NCBI GenBank assembly: GCA_900540345.1
Contig: UQFK01000002.1
Location: 186,001-250,000, forward strand
Direction of reading: 5' to 3'
Source: an uncultured Eggerthella sp.
Lineage (GTDB): Bacteria > Actinomycetota > Coriobacteriia > Coriobacteriales > Eggerthellaceae
Length of the DNA stretch: 64,000 nt
Shown: positions 1-7,672 of the stretch, one piece after another
Numbering within the stretch: the first letter of the stretch is position 1
Layout: each line of letters opens with the position of its first letter
Notes under the pieces: model-generated
Databases searched by the model: none
What the model saw: only the letters and a program-made list of their open reading frames with translations
What the model was told of the DNA's origin: nothing
Translations under genes and position numbers: made by a program

Positions 1-666
1 GTCACGCTTGCATTCGCCATCGTTGAAGCACCAACGGCTGTCGAGCAAGGAGTTCCACCATACGAAGCAATCGAACATAGAGATGTCGATGTAGGAACCT
101 TCGCCGGTCACCGTACGTGCATACAATGCAGCGAGCAATGCCTGACCTGCAACCATGCCTGAAGACAGGTCGCACAGATGCAGCGGAGAGGTAGAACCGT
201 GGTTCACAGATAGATAGCCAGCATCTGCCTGCATGTTCAGGTCGTGCTGCGCCTTCTTCGAGCGAGGATCGTTTGCACCGTAACCAGAAATGGAGCAGTA
301 GATGATACCGGGGTTGATCTTCTTGACTGATTCATAGTCGATACCAAGCTTTGCGGTAACGCCTGGGCGGAAGCTCTCGACAATGATGTCGGCTTCTTTT
401 GCCATCTTCAAGAACCAATCGACCACTTCTTCGTTCTTCAGGTTCAAAGAAACGGACTTCTTGTTGCGACCGAGCGCGGTGATGTAGTAAGAAATACCGC
501 CACCCTTGGTCGGATAGTCGTGGCGCATGAAGTCGCCAAGACCGGTGTCTTCAACCTTGATGACCGTTGCACCGAGGTCTGCGAGGACCTGAGTTGCATA
601 GCCACCAGGAAGGTAACGAGAAAAGTCGAGAACGGTAATACCAGAAAATGGAGTGTTCTTTGCCAT
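1..666 (-). CDS. CaiB/BaiF-family CoA-transferase, C-terminal part outside window
   Basis: Family III CoA-transferases move CoA between carboxylic acids in the cytoplasm; a related branch (AMACR type) epimerises 2-methylacyl-CoAs. 222 codons are visible and the gene runs off the left edge, so the C-terminal part is missing. The N-terminus shows the family opening (VLDFSRYLPGGYATQ) and later a GYG...HDLNMQADAG stretch, where the Asp is the expected catalytic residue. The His-Asp form resembles the racemase-like branch more than the GFDATSF form of the next gene (inference). The ATG has a strong site (AAAGGTGG) and starts just 13 nt after the stop of the neighbouring CaiB gene, so the two are co-transcribed and may form a heteromeric enzyme. 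Substrate unknown. Confidence 0.85.
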   Translation of the reverse strand, partial: MAKNTPFSGITVLDFSRYLPGGYATQVLADLGATVIKVEDTGLGDFMRHDYPTKGGGISYYITALGRNKKSVSLNLKNEEVVDWFLKMAKEADIIVESFRPGVTAKLGIDYESVKKINPGIIYCSISGYGANDPRSKKAQHDLNMQADAGYLSVNHGSTSPLHLCDLSSGMVAGQALLAALYARTVTGEGSYIDISMFDCFVWWNSLLDSRWCFNDGECKRD

Positions 667-679
667 TAGTTAACCACCT

Positions 680-1999
680 TTATTTCGTCTTCTTAGAGTT
701 CGGACCGAAGCTGGGCTCCAAAACCTCAGGAGGCAGTGGATCGCCGTCATATTCCATGACTGCACCGTCTGCAGCAAGCTTATCGATCTCTGCATCAGTG
801 TAGCCCGCAACGTCTTTCAGGATCTTGCGGGTGTCGTAGCCAACAGGGCGGCTGCGATAGAGCACCGGATCACCAATGGAGTCCAGACGGAACGGAGGTG
901 TAGTGACGATGTATTCGTCGTCCTCAGTGAACTGAGAGGTCGGGCCCTGCTTGGTGTACTTGATCTTACGAAGCTGGTCATTTGCAAATGCTTCTTCGTC
1001 GTTCAGAACGTCTGCGACGGTCTGGATCTTCTCGAACGGAATATCATTCTCGCGGAAGCGACGCTCGAGCTCTTCGAAGTCGAATTTCTTGGTAGCCTCT
1101 TGGATCGCTTCAACAACCTCGACATAACGGCCGTTGTTAGCGAGCGCTTCGAGCGTGTTGAGCTCTGGATCGGTGAAGTACTTCGGATCCATTTCGAGCG
1201 TTTCGAACACAAGCTGGCAATACTTGTTGTAATTGCCAAAGCACATGAGGAACCAGATGCCATCCTTCGAAGGATAGGAATTATTGGTCGGGCACTTTGC
1301 CTTCATGCGATCCTTGGGGTGCTGATCGCCCTGCTGCGCGGTGATGAGCGAGCAGGTCATTCCCCAGGTACCAACATGGTAGAGGCTCGTGGTGACCTTA
1401 TCGCCTTGACCCGTACGAAGTGCACCAGCATATGCACCGAGGATGCCAGCGGTGAGTGCACAACCCGTATTCCAGTCACCAAATGCGATAGGCGAATTGC
1501 CTGGCTCATAGTGCTCGTTGTTCTGAGGAATAGAAGCAACGAAGCCAGAACGTGCCGCAAATGAAGTAGCGTCGAAGCCCTTTGCGTCCTTCATAGGACC
1601 ATACTGACCATAGCCGCGGTTCTGAGCCCAAACGAGCTTCGGGAACTTCGCATGAAGCGTGTCATAGTCAAGACCGAGACGCTGAAGTGCGCCGTCGCGC
1701 AAAGAGGTGACAAAAATGTCTGCCTTGTCCAAGAGGCGCATCATAGCCTCATGGCCTTCTGGGCTCTTGCAGTCGATAGCGGTCCACTCTTTGTTGAAAG
1801 AACCGCAGTCGTATGCGACATCGTCAAATTCACTCTTGTAGTTCATGCCCCAGGCCATACCCTGAGTGCGCTGTTCGTCGCCTGTAAATGGCTCGACCTT
1901 GATGACTGTTGCGCCCATTTCGCCGAGCAGACGAGCAGCTGCGGGACCTGCCGCATACTGAGTGAGGTCAACGACGATTACGCCTTCCAAACCTGCCAT
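680..1999 (-). CDS. CaiB/BaiF-family CoA-transferase
   Basis: Full-length (439 aa) family III CoA-transferase. The N-terminus (VIVVDLTQYAAGPAAARLLG) and the GYGQYGPMKD-KGFDATSFAARSG segment with the catalytic Asp are typical; that segment resembles the HadA/FldA transferases of 2-hydroxyacid dehydration, as does the gene at 33942-35162 (PGYDYTAYHARSG). A longer open frame exists, but the ATG at 1999 is preceded by GGAGAA at good spacing and begins the conserved domain. It is first in a two-gene unit with the gene ending the window. A terminator hairpin (2041-2061) separates it from the alcohol dehydrogenase upstream, so it probably has its own promoter. A GAACGTGTT operator-like site lies 24-35 nt upstream of the start. 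Substrate not determinable. Confidence 0.88.
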   Translation of the reverse strand: MAGLEGVIVVDLTQYAAGPAAARLLGEMGATVIKVEPFTGDEQRTQGMAWGMNYKSEFDDVAYDCGSFNKEWTAIDCKSPEGHEAMMRLLDKADIFVTSLRDGALQRLGLDYDTLHAKFPKLVWAQNRGYGQYGPMKDAKGFDATSFAARSGFVASIPQNNEHYEPGNSPIAFGDWNTGCALTAGILGAYAGALRTGQGDKVTTSLYHVGTWGMTCSLITAQQGDQHPKDRMKAKCPTNNSYPSKDGIWFLMCFGNYNKYCQLVFETLEMDPKYFTDPELNTLEALANNGRYVEVVEAIQEATKKFDFEELERRFRENDIPFEKIQTVADVLNDEEAFANDQLRKIKYTKQGPTSQFTEDDEYIVTTPPFRLDSIGDPVLYRSRPVGYDTRKILKDVAGYTDAEIDKLAADGAVMEYDGDPLPPEVLEPSFGPNSKKTK

Positions 2000-2022
2000 A
2001 GATTTTCTCCAATCTAAAATAA

Positions 2023-2034
2023 TGAACGTGTTTA
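2023..2034. promoter_or_regulatory. Operator-like dyad TGAACGTGTTTA upstream of CoA-transferase pair
   Basis: This 12-mer differs at one position from the imperfect palindrome TGAACGTGTTCA and shares the 9-mer GAACGTGTT with three other sites in front of CoA genes (35198-35209, 60540-60551, 60687-60698). It lies between the terminator at 2041-2061 and the start codon at 1999. I could not assign a confident promoter around it. Function as a TetR-type operator is inference. Confidence 0.45.
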
Positions 2035-2035
2035 A

Positions 2036-2061
2036 CAAAAGCCCCGGTAGAAAACCGGGGC
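2036..2061 (-). terminator. Intrinsic terminator after alcohol dehydrogenase gene
   Basis: GCCCCGG (2041-2047), a 7-nt loop, and CCGGGGC (2055-2061) form a perfect 7-bp GC-rich stem. Read on the minus strand it is followed by TTTTGTT. It lies downstream of the dehydrogenase ending at 2110 and upstream of the CoA-transferase pair. Confidence 0.7.
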
Positions 2062-2109
2062 TTTCCAATTCCCCTTATACGGGAGAGAGCGTTATTTCAA
2101 GCCAGTAGA

Positions 2110-3162
2110 TTACGGCTCGAGGATAACGCGGAGGCCTTCACCAGCATCGATGAGCTCCATGCCATGCTCGAAGTCCTTAAGAGGAAGAACGTGGCTAGCA
2201 ACAGGAGAGATGTCGAGGCCATTAGCGAGCAGAGACAGTGCCTGGCGCCAATGCTTACGCTCGTAAGCACGAGAACCGATGATGCTGATCTGACGCATAG
2301 CGATCGGGTTCATGTGGATAGAAGAAGCCTGAGCGGGCAGACCGGTGATGCCGATCTTACCGTTCTTAGCGATCATCTCGACCGCCTGCTCAGCAACCGT
2401 GTAGTGACCAGCTGCATCAAGGATGAGCTCTGGGCCACGGCCGTCGGTGAGCTCAGCAACACGAGCGATAACATCTTCTTCAGAACCATTGATGGTGATA
2501 GCACCGAGCTGTTCAGCAACAGCAAGACGCTTCGTATCCATTGCAAGACCAGAGCAGATAACCTTCTGAATACCATAAGCCTGCTTCAGAACAGCGATCA
2601 TGAGCAAGCCGATCGGGCCAGGGCCCATAACAAGTGCGGTGTCACCAGCTTCAGGATGTACGCGCTCGACAGCGTTGAGTGCTACACACAATGGCTCGAG
2701 CAGAGCACCCTGGACGAAGGAAACATCGTCAGGCATTGGGATGACATTGGTTGCACGCATAGGCATGTATTTTGCGAATGCGCCTGGCAGGTCGGTGCCG
2801 TAGAACGGACGATTGTCGCAGATGTTGACCTGACCTTTGTCGCAATAGGGGCAGGTGTCATCAAAAAGAATCGGGTTTGCCGTTACGCGCATGCCCACCT
2901 GAAGGTTGCTCGGAACATTCTTGCCCACTTCAGCGATGACGCCAGAGAACTCATGGCCAAAGATCGCAGGGAACGTGATGTCATAAGAGTTGAACAGAGC
3001 TTCCTGACCACGATGGAGAGAATGGTCGGTGCCGCAGATACCAGCAGCCTTGATCTCCAAAAGTACCTCGTCGTCACCGATCTGAGGAATAGGAGCATCC
3101 TCTACATACTGCCATGGCTCTTCACGACCTACGCAGTGAACTGCATTCATTACGCCTTCCAT
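2110..3162 (-). CDS. Zinc-dependent medium-chain alcohol dehydrogenase
   Basis: MDR-superfamily NAD(P)-dependent dehydrogenase (350 aa) of the threonine/sorbitol dehydrogenase-like group, oxidising or reducing an alcohol-carbonyl pair. Catalytic zinc ligands are seen as C43 (GICGTD) and H70-E71 (FGHE). The structural zinc loop is D101-x2-C104-x2-C107-x7-C115, so the first of the usual four cysteines is Asp. The Rossmann motif is GPGPIG. The ATG at 3162 has AAAGGGG six bases upstream; an in-frame ATG four codons later is a poorer start. It lies 82 nt downstream of the SDR gene with a strong terminator between, so expression from that promoter would be reduced. Substrate unknown; the setting suggests an organic-acid or amino-acid derived hydroxy compound. 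Confidence 0.88.
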   Translation of the reverse strand: MEGVMNAVHCVGREEPWQYVEDAPIPQIGDDEVLLEIKAAGICGTDHSLHRGQEALFNSYDITFPAIFGHEFSGVIAEVGKNVPSNLQVGMRVTANPILFDDTCPYCDKGQVNICDNRPFYGTDLPGAFAKYMPMRATNVIPMPDDVSFVQGALLEPLCVALNAVERVHPEAGDTALVMGPGPIGLLMIAVLKQAYGIQKVICSGLAMDTKRLAVAEQLGAITINGSEEDVIARVAELTDGRGPELILDAAGHYTVAEQAVEMIAKNGKIGITGLPAQASSIHMNPIAMRQISIIGSRAYERKHWRQALSLLANGLDISPVASHVLPLKDFEHGMELIDAGEGLRVILEP

Positions 3163-3198
3163 GTATAACCCCTTTCAATAGGTATGAGAATAGTGGAA

Positions 3199-3234
3199 GA
3201 AAAAACGTGCAGCCATGTTCGAATGGCTGCACGT
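3199..3234 (-). terminator. Intrinsic terminator of the short-chain dehydrogenase gene
   Basis: A 12-bp perfect stem (3205-3216 with 3223-3234, 6-nt loop). On the minus strand it is followed by six T residues. It lies just after the stop of the SDR gene. Confidence 0.85.
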
Positions 3235-3244
3235 GCAAAACGCT

Positions 3245-4036
3245 TTACTGGATGGACCAACCACCATCAAGGATGAGCGTCTGGCCAGTGGTGTACTCAG
3301 TGACTGGCGAGCAGAGGAAGTAAATAGCATTTGCCATTTCCTCGAGAGAGCCCATCTTGATCTTGTTCGGGGTGCGGCTATATACGTACTCTTGCTGAGC
3401 AGGATTGTCAGCGAATACCTTCTCGACCATCGGGGTCATAACATAGCCCGGAGCGATGCCGTTGACGGTGATGCCATACGGAGCGAAGTCGACAGCAAGC
3501 GAGCGAACCATGCCCATAACAGCTGCCTTGGTGATGCTGTAGAGAGCAATGTTCTCCATAGCAGAGATGCCACGCTGCGAAGAGATGAGAACCATCTTGC
3601 CGCCGTGACCCTTATCCTTCATGACACGAGCAACAGCAGTTGCAAGGAAGAAGTTCGCCTTAGCATTAACAGCGAAGATCTTGTCCCAGTCAGCTTCGGT
3701 TGCTTCCATTGCGTTCATACGAGGCAAGGAGATGCCTGCGGTGGAAATGAGCATGTCGATATCGCCGAACTCTTCGAGCGTCTTATCGATCATAGCCTGT
3801 ACTTGATCAGCCTTGGTACCATCGCATACCATGCCGATGGCCTTACCGCCTTCTGCGCGGATCTCTTCTGCAGCATCGAGGCAGATCTGCTCAGGTACGC
3901 CGCAAATCATGATGTTTGCGCCAGCAGCTGCGAACTGCTCAGCAGTTGCTTTACCGATACCAGAACCGCCGCCCATGATGATCGCGGTCTTGCCTGCAAG
4001 TTGCTCCTCTGGAGCTGTAGCGAACCAATTTGCCAT
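3245..4036 (-). CDS. Short-chain dehydrogenase/reductase (SDR)
   Basis: Classical SDR, 263 aa, a cytoplasmic NAD(P)-dependent oxidoreductase. The glycine-rich cofactor loop GGGSGIG is at residues 22-28, the structural Asn in FAVNAKA near 124, and the catalytic set is Ser152/153, Tyr166 and Lys170 (YSITK). The C-terminal TTGQTLILDGG motif is standard. The start has AAGGAAGG seven bases upstream. A LysR regulator lies upstream on the same strand, across a 384-nt gap containing a good dyad. Together with the downstream MDR dehydrogenase it gives two oxidoreductases beside CoA-transferases, which fits a pathway interconverting hydroxy- and oxo-acids (inference). Exact substrate cannot be read. 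Confidence 0.88.
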   Translation of the reverse strand: MANWFATAPEEQLAGKTAIIMGGGSGIGKATAEQFAAAGANIMICGVPEQICLDAAEEIRAEGGKAIGMVCDGTKADQVQAMIDKTLEEFGDIDMLISTAGISLPRMNAMEATEADWDKIFAVNAKANFFLATAVARVMKDKGHGGKMVLISSQRGISAMENIALYSITKAAVMGMVRSLAVDFAPYGITVNGIAPGYVMTPMVEKVFADNPAQQEYVYSRTPNKIKMGSLEEMANAIYFLCSPVTEYTTGQTLILDGGWSIQ

Positions 4037-4382
4037 GTTTACCTTCCTTTTCTTTTTTTCAGGCAGTCTTCATTCCCTAACGCATCTCTTTTGCTCGTTG
4101 CTTTGGTCGAAAATCGACCACGATTTGATCGGATAACGTTAGTGAAAGAGCCCCTGAATCAATCCCTCCGACTACCTAAGTGAGTCTGTAATCAATTATC
4201 AACTCCCTTAATGAACGCGTCCAATAGGCGCATCAGGAAAACTGATAGGATTCAGAAATGATATAGGTATAGCTGAATGTATTAAGGGATTATCCATATC
4301 ATATAGTCTATGGATAGAGCGGTTTTGATGGTCATTTATGCTTGTTTGCCCATCTATAAGGCTGAATTGGCGATCAAAGACC
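4037..4382. promoter_or_regulatory. Regulatory gap between LysR and SDR genes, with dyads
   Basis: No gene was found here. The gap holds a perfect inverted repeat TATCCATA (4291-4298), 10-nt spacer, TATGGATA (4309-4316); a wider inverted pair TCCCTTAAT (4204-4212) and ATTAAGGGA (4281-4289); and TGAACGCGTCCA (4212-4223), which matches the CoA-gene dyad TGAACGTGTTCA at 10 of 12 positions. LysR-type regulators bind such dyads upstream of target promoters, so control of the SDR gene by the neighbouring LysR is plausible. Confidence 0.4.
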
Positions 4383-4420
4383 TATAGTTTTTATTGATGT
4401 TGTTATGGTGTGCAAGCGCG

Positions 4421-5383
4421 CTATCGCTTGTGATCAAAACCTTCGCAGTGAATCTTCTCACGCGAATAATAATCCTCCAGCGAGCCGATCTTTCCTGAAG
4501 GGAACAGCGCAAACTTGTGCGTGAATTCGACAAGCTGATCGGTAACGCAGCTTCGGAATGCCTTTTCCTTGTATGCCATATAAATCGTATGGAACGGCTT
4601 AGGCGCATCTTCGATCGGTATGCTCACAAACCCACGTGTCTCTATATCATCGAGCGTTTCGAGCATGATCGCGACCATATCGCTTTCCGAAACGACCAGC
4701 GATGCCGCACTGATCTCATCATTGAACGATTGCTTTGGCGCGATTCCGACTCGTCGGAAAAGCCCATCGAGCAACGTTGAAGCGAAGGATTCCTTGCGAT
4801 AGGACATGAGATTGTAATTCTTCAGCTCTTCAAGCGTGATGCTCGAGCGACCAGCAAGCTCGTGGCGCTCAGAAACGCCCGCGACAAGCCCCTGTGTGAT
4901 GACCGGCTCGTAGACGATATCGCGCTCGTCGATGATCATTCCGCAGAAAGCCACATCAAGCTTGCCATCAAGAAGGCCTTTCAAGCAGTCGTAGGTGGTC
5001 TCTTGATGGATGTCGAAGTCGATGTTGTCGCCGAATTCATTTCGAAAAGAGCTAAGCAAGAGCGGTAAGTAGTTTCGCTGAACCGAGATGACCGCCCCTA
5101 TGCGAATCTGACCCGAAAGACCACTCGAATACAGCTTCATAAGATCGATCGCTTTGTCGATCTCGCTCAAGGCGACGCATACATGCTCGTTGAACTCTGC
5201 ACCGTAAGAGGTCAGACGCACATTACGCCCCACACGCTCGAACAGTGGTACGCCGAGTTCCTTTTCAAGATTGCCGATCGAATTAGAAAGCGAAGGCTGT
5301 GTGATGAATAGCTCTTCAGAAGCCTTTCCATAATGTTCGAGCTCGGCAAGCTTTCTAAAGTAATAAAGTTGAGAAAGATTCAT
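4421..5383 (-). CDS. LysR-family transcriptional regulator
   Basis: DNA-binding regulator (320 aa) with an N-terminal winged helix-turn-helix (about residues 2-60: QLYYFRKLAELEHYGKASEE, then QPSLSNSIGNLEKELGVPLF) and a C-terminal periplasmic-binding-protein-like effector domain. A GTG at 5392 opens a slightly longer frame, but the ATG at 5383 has AAGGG at eight-base spacing while the GTG has none, so I chose the ATG. The gene reads in the same direction as the SDR/MDR genes downstream, unlike the usual divergent layout. The dyad at 4291-4316 is a candidate target. The effector is unknown. Confidence 0.9.
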   Translation of the reverse strand: MNLSQLYYFRKLAELEHYGKASEELFITQPSLSNSIGNLEKELGVPLFERVGRNVRLTSYGAEFNEHVCVALSEIDKAIDLMKLYSSGLSGQIRIGAVISVQRNYLPLLLSSFRNEFGDNIDFDIHQETTYDCLKGLLDGKLDVAFCGMIIDERDIVYEPVITQGLVAGVSERHELAGRSSITLEELKNYNLMSYRKESFASTLLDGLFRRVGIAPKQSFNDEISAASLVVSESDMVAIMLETLDDIETRGFVSIPIEDAPKPFHTIYMAYKEKAFRSCVTDQLVEFTHKFALFPSGKIGSLEDYYSREKIHCEGFDHKR

Positions 5384-5496
5384 GTTCGACACCCTTTTTC
5401 ATACGACCCCTCTTCGTGTTGATCACGAAGACCACACGATGAGCATGAATGCGCCCATCTCCCTGCGCAATAAGCCCATCTTCGCCAACGATGGCA

Positions 5497-6108
5497 CTAG
5501 AGCTTGCGGCGAGCAGCCCCCACTGCCTGGGCGAGAAAGATCGCTAAGACCATCTTCAGAAAATCGGGAACAATGAACGGTGCAACTGCAGCGACAAAGG
5601 CAGCAGATGCTGATAGGTTCCCTGAGATCATGAGCCACATCCATCCAAACAGATACAGCACGACCATAAAGACAAGACCAACCACAAGATTGCGGTAGAA
5701 GAAGGCGCGGGAGACTTTGCTGCCAAACAGCGAGAGTGTCTTGTCAGATTCAAAAAGCGAACGCTTCGTCACAAGCAAACCAACTGAAAGCGCACAGAAT
5801 GCACCGACGATATCTCCGATAAGGAAGCCACCCGTTGGGCCAAGCAGCGCACCAAGACCGCCACGAAAGCCCGTAAACAAGGGCAAGCCAAGACCACCGA
5901 GGATGATGTAGCCGCAGATTGCGATGAATGCCTCGCGAGGTTTGAGCGCAAAGAGCGTGAAGAATACCGCAAGAGGCGCAAGGGAGAGCGGAACTGGGCC
6001 AATGGGCACCGTGACCCATGCAGTGACTGCCATACATGCGATGGCTGCTGCACAATAAACGACCGAACGACTCTTTGACCTTGTACGTACTACGGCTTGC
6101 TCTGGCAT
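5497..6108 (-). CDS. bioY: BioY, biotin ECF transporter substrate-binding subunit
   Basis: S-component of an energy-coupling-factor biotin importer, 203 aa, with about six membrane segments. The family's conserved stretches are present: the PIGPVPLSLAPLAVF region near residues 36-50 and the GLPLFTGFRGGLGALLGPTG loop that contributes to biotin binding. No EcfA or EcfT genes lie in the window, so the energising module must be shared and encoded elsewhere, or BioY acts alone as in some bacteria. AGGAAG precedes the ATG. The biotin protein ligase BirA lies 0.7 kb away and lacks a DNA-binding domain, so control of bioY must use another regulator. It is divergent from mntP. Confidence 0.9.
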   Translation of the reverse strand: MPEQAVVRTRSKSRSVVYCAAAIACMAVTAWVTVPIGPVPLSLAPLAVFFTLFALKPREAFIAICGYIILGGLGLPLFTGFRGGLGALLGPTGGFLIGDIVGAFCALSVGLLVTKRSLFESDKTLSLFGSKVSRAFFYRNLVVGLVFMVVLYLFGWMWLMISGNLSASAAFVAAVAPFIVPDFLKMVLAIFLAQAVGAARRKL

Positions 6109-6188
6109 ACCTGCTTCCTCTCTAATTTGCCCTGCCTATTGATTCCATATGAAATCATTGCCTATTAACTATAGTAGATTTATAGCCG

Positions 6189-6217
6189 TTCGAGGGCGAA
6201 CATGTTCCATTTGTTCG
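6189..6217. promoter_or_regulatory. Dyad cluster in the bioY-mntP divergent promoter region
   Basis: The region contains GAACATGTTC (6198-6207, a perfect 10-bp palindrome), overlapping CGAACA-N9-TGTTCG (6197-6217), with TTCG-AGGG-CGAA just before it. Its position between two divergent genes suits an operator for either bioY or mntP. It resembles the AACRYGTT cores near the CoA genes only loosely. Regulator unknown. Confidence 0.35.
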
Positions 6218-6267
6218 TATAAATGGTTGAGAAGAGCGGATGAATTTCTTTATCATGGGAAGCACTC

Positions 6268-6822
6268 ATGAATATTCTTGAACTATTACTCATCGGCATA
6301 GCACTTTCGATGGACGCCTTCGCGGTCACCATCTCGAACGCATTTGCCTATCATCAAAGCGATCGCCTTCATCGCTTCCTCATGCCAGTCTTCTTTGGCA
6401 TCTTTCAGGCTGCCATGAGCTTGATCGGCTACTTTGCTGGCTCTCTTATCAGCTCTTTCATAGACAACTATGCAGGACTCATCACGTTTATCATCCTTGG
6501 CGCCATCGGCGCCAAGATGCTCTGGGATGCTTTTCATGAAACAGACGGGAGCGTCGACGAGAAGAAAGCCCAGATCACACTGCCCATCCTCTTCTTTCAA
6601 GCGCTCGCTACGAGCATCGACGCGCTCGCCGTTGGGGTGAGCTTCGCTGCGCTTTCGTTAAACATCGCGATCGCGGCAAGCATCATCGGTCTTACCACGT
6701 TCATCTGCTGTATCGTCGCACTTCTGATCGGGGCTCGCTTCGGAATGAAGCTCGGGAGCAAAGCGAGCATTCTTGGCGGTCTTGTTCTCATCGCTATCGG
6801 CATCAAAGCCTTGTTCAGCTGA
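6268..6822 (+). CDS. mntP: MntP-like manganese efflux pump
   Basis: Integral membrane protein of 184 aa with six predicted helices, family MntP (formerly DUF204), which exports Mn2+. The two pseudo-symmetric halves each begin with the signature seen here: ALSMDAFAVTISNAF near residues 12-26 and ALATSIDALAVGVSFA near 111-126, whose Asp residues are needed for transport in the E. coli protein. The start has GGGAAG at normal spacing. The 3' end overlaps the convergent birA gene by 8 nt. The 159-nt upstream region is too short and lacks the features of a yybP-ykoY manganese riboswitch. Confidence 0.9.
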   Translation: MNILELLLIGIALSMDAFAVTISNAFAYHQSDRLHRFLMPVFFGIFQAAMSLIGYFAGSLISSFIDNYAGLITFIILGAIGAKMLWDAFHETDGSVDEKKAQITLPILFFQALATSIDALAVGVSFAALSLNIAIAASIIGLTTFICCIVALLIGARFGMKLGSKASILGGLVLIAIGIKALFS

Positions 6823-7672
6823 TCGTACGCGTATGGACCTCGCCAGAGGCTGCATGTACCACCTTGCCATTTGAATCTTTCAAGAGCAGCTCGCCTGTTG
6901 GATCTACGCCGAGCACGGTTCCTTCATAGAGCGCCTTGCCGTCGATCGTTTCGAGCACGACCTTGCTGTCCATATTGAAAAGCAATTCGTTATAACGATC
7001 CATCAGAGGCTCGATACCCTGTTGAAGCCATTGCTCATACGAGCGCATAATAGCGCGCAGCATCTCGGATAGGAGCCTCTCGAATACCGCATCCCTATCT
7101 GCCTGGATATTCCGATCTGTGCACATATCCTCCAGATACGCGATATCGTATGCAGAAGAAGGCTTGAGCGAATCTTGGTTGCCCCTAGCTACAGAATGGT
7201 GGCAAACGTTGATACCGACCCCACAGCATAGCTTTCCGCACACGGTCTCGAGCGAAATTCCGCAGAGCTTGGCATAACCCGTTTCCCGGACGACCACGAT
7301 ATCGTTTGGCCACTTGATCTTGATCTTGTCGCTATTTGCGAACGAAGAAAGTCCCGCTTGAATACCAAGCGACATGATCAAGCTAAGAGCAGGAAGATCA
7401 GAAAGCATCTTCTTCGCTTCAGGATGGGCGCTCAGCGGATCGAGGATAAAGGAGAAATATAGGCCCCCTTTCGGGCTTGACCACGATCTTCCCTGTCTTC
7501 CGTATGCACTCGTTTGCTCATGCGCCGCAAAGCAAGTGCCTTCCTGTGCGCCTTGCCTGATCGCCTCTTTGATGCGCGTATTGGTCGAATCAACCGTATC
7601 GAACGTATAGAGATGCCAAAATCCACTCAGATCAGCTTCGAGCGGCACCATGCATTCTGCTAGCACTTCCAT
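6815..7672 (-). CDS. birA: Biotin--[acetyl-CoA-carboxylase] ligase
   Basis: Activates biotin to biotinyl-AMP and attaches it to carrier-protein lysines. At 285 aa it has only the catalytic and C-terminal domains. The biotin/ATP loop is GRQGRSW at residues 58-64, and the KWPND motif follows. There is no N-terminal helix-turn-helix, so this is a class I ligase that cannot act as the biotin repressor. The ATG at 7672 lies inside the end of the folP-folK gene (13-nt overlap), indicating translational coupling in the tilS-to-birA cluster. An alternative ATG eight codons in is possible since the upstream site is weak. Confidence 0.9.
   Translation of the reverse strand: MEVLAECMVPLEADLSGFWHLYTFDTVDSTNTRIKEAIRQGAQEGTCFAAHEQTSAYGRQGRSWSSPKGGLYFSFILDPLSAHPEAKKMLSDLPALSLIMSLGIQAGLSSFANSDKIKIKWPNDIVVVRETGYAKLCGISLETVCGKLCCGVGINVCHHSVARGNQDSLKPSSAYDIAYLEDMCTDRNIQADRDAVFERLLSEMLRAIMRSYEQWLQQGIEPLMDRYNELLFNMDSKVVLETIDGKALYEGTVLGVDPTGELLLKDSNGKVVHAASGEVHTRTIS

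Noticed and set aside
2164..4183. Long plus-strand open frames (334 and 322 codons) opposite the MDR and SDR genes
   Set aside because: They are antisense to well-supported genes, lack protein-like motifs and ribosome-binding sites, and arise from codon bias of the minus-strand genes. Similar shadows occur opposite ftsH, ddl, serS and others.
6197..6217. LexA (SOS) box in the bioY-mntP gap
   Set aside because: The half-sites CGAAC and GTTCG are present but the spacing does not fit the CGAAC-N4-GTTCG form, and neither gene is a usual SOS member.
6109..6267. Manganese (yybP-ykoY) riboswitch before mntP
   Set aside because: The gap is only 159 nt and shared with bioY; the conserved loops of that riboswitch are not seen.
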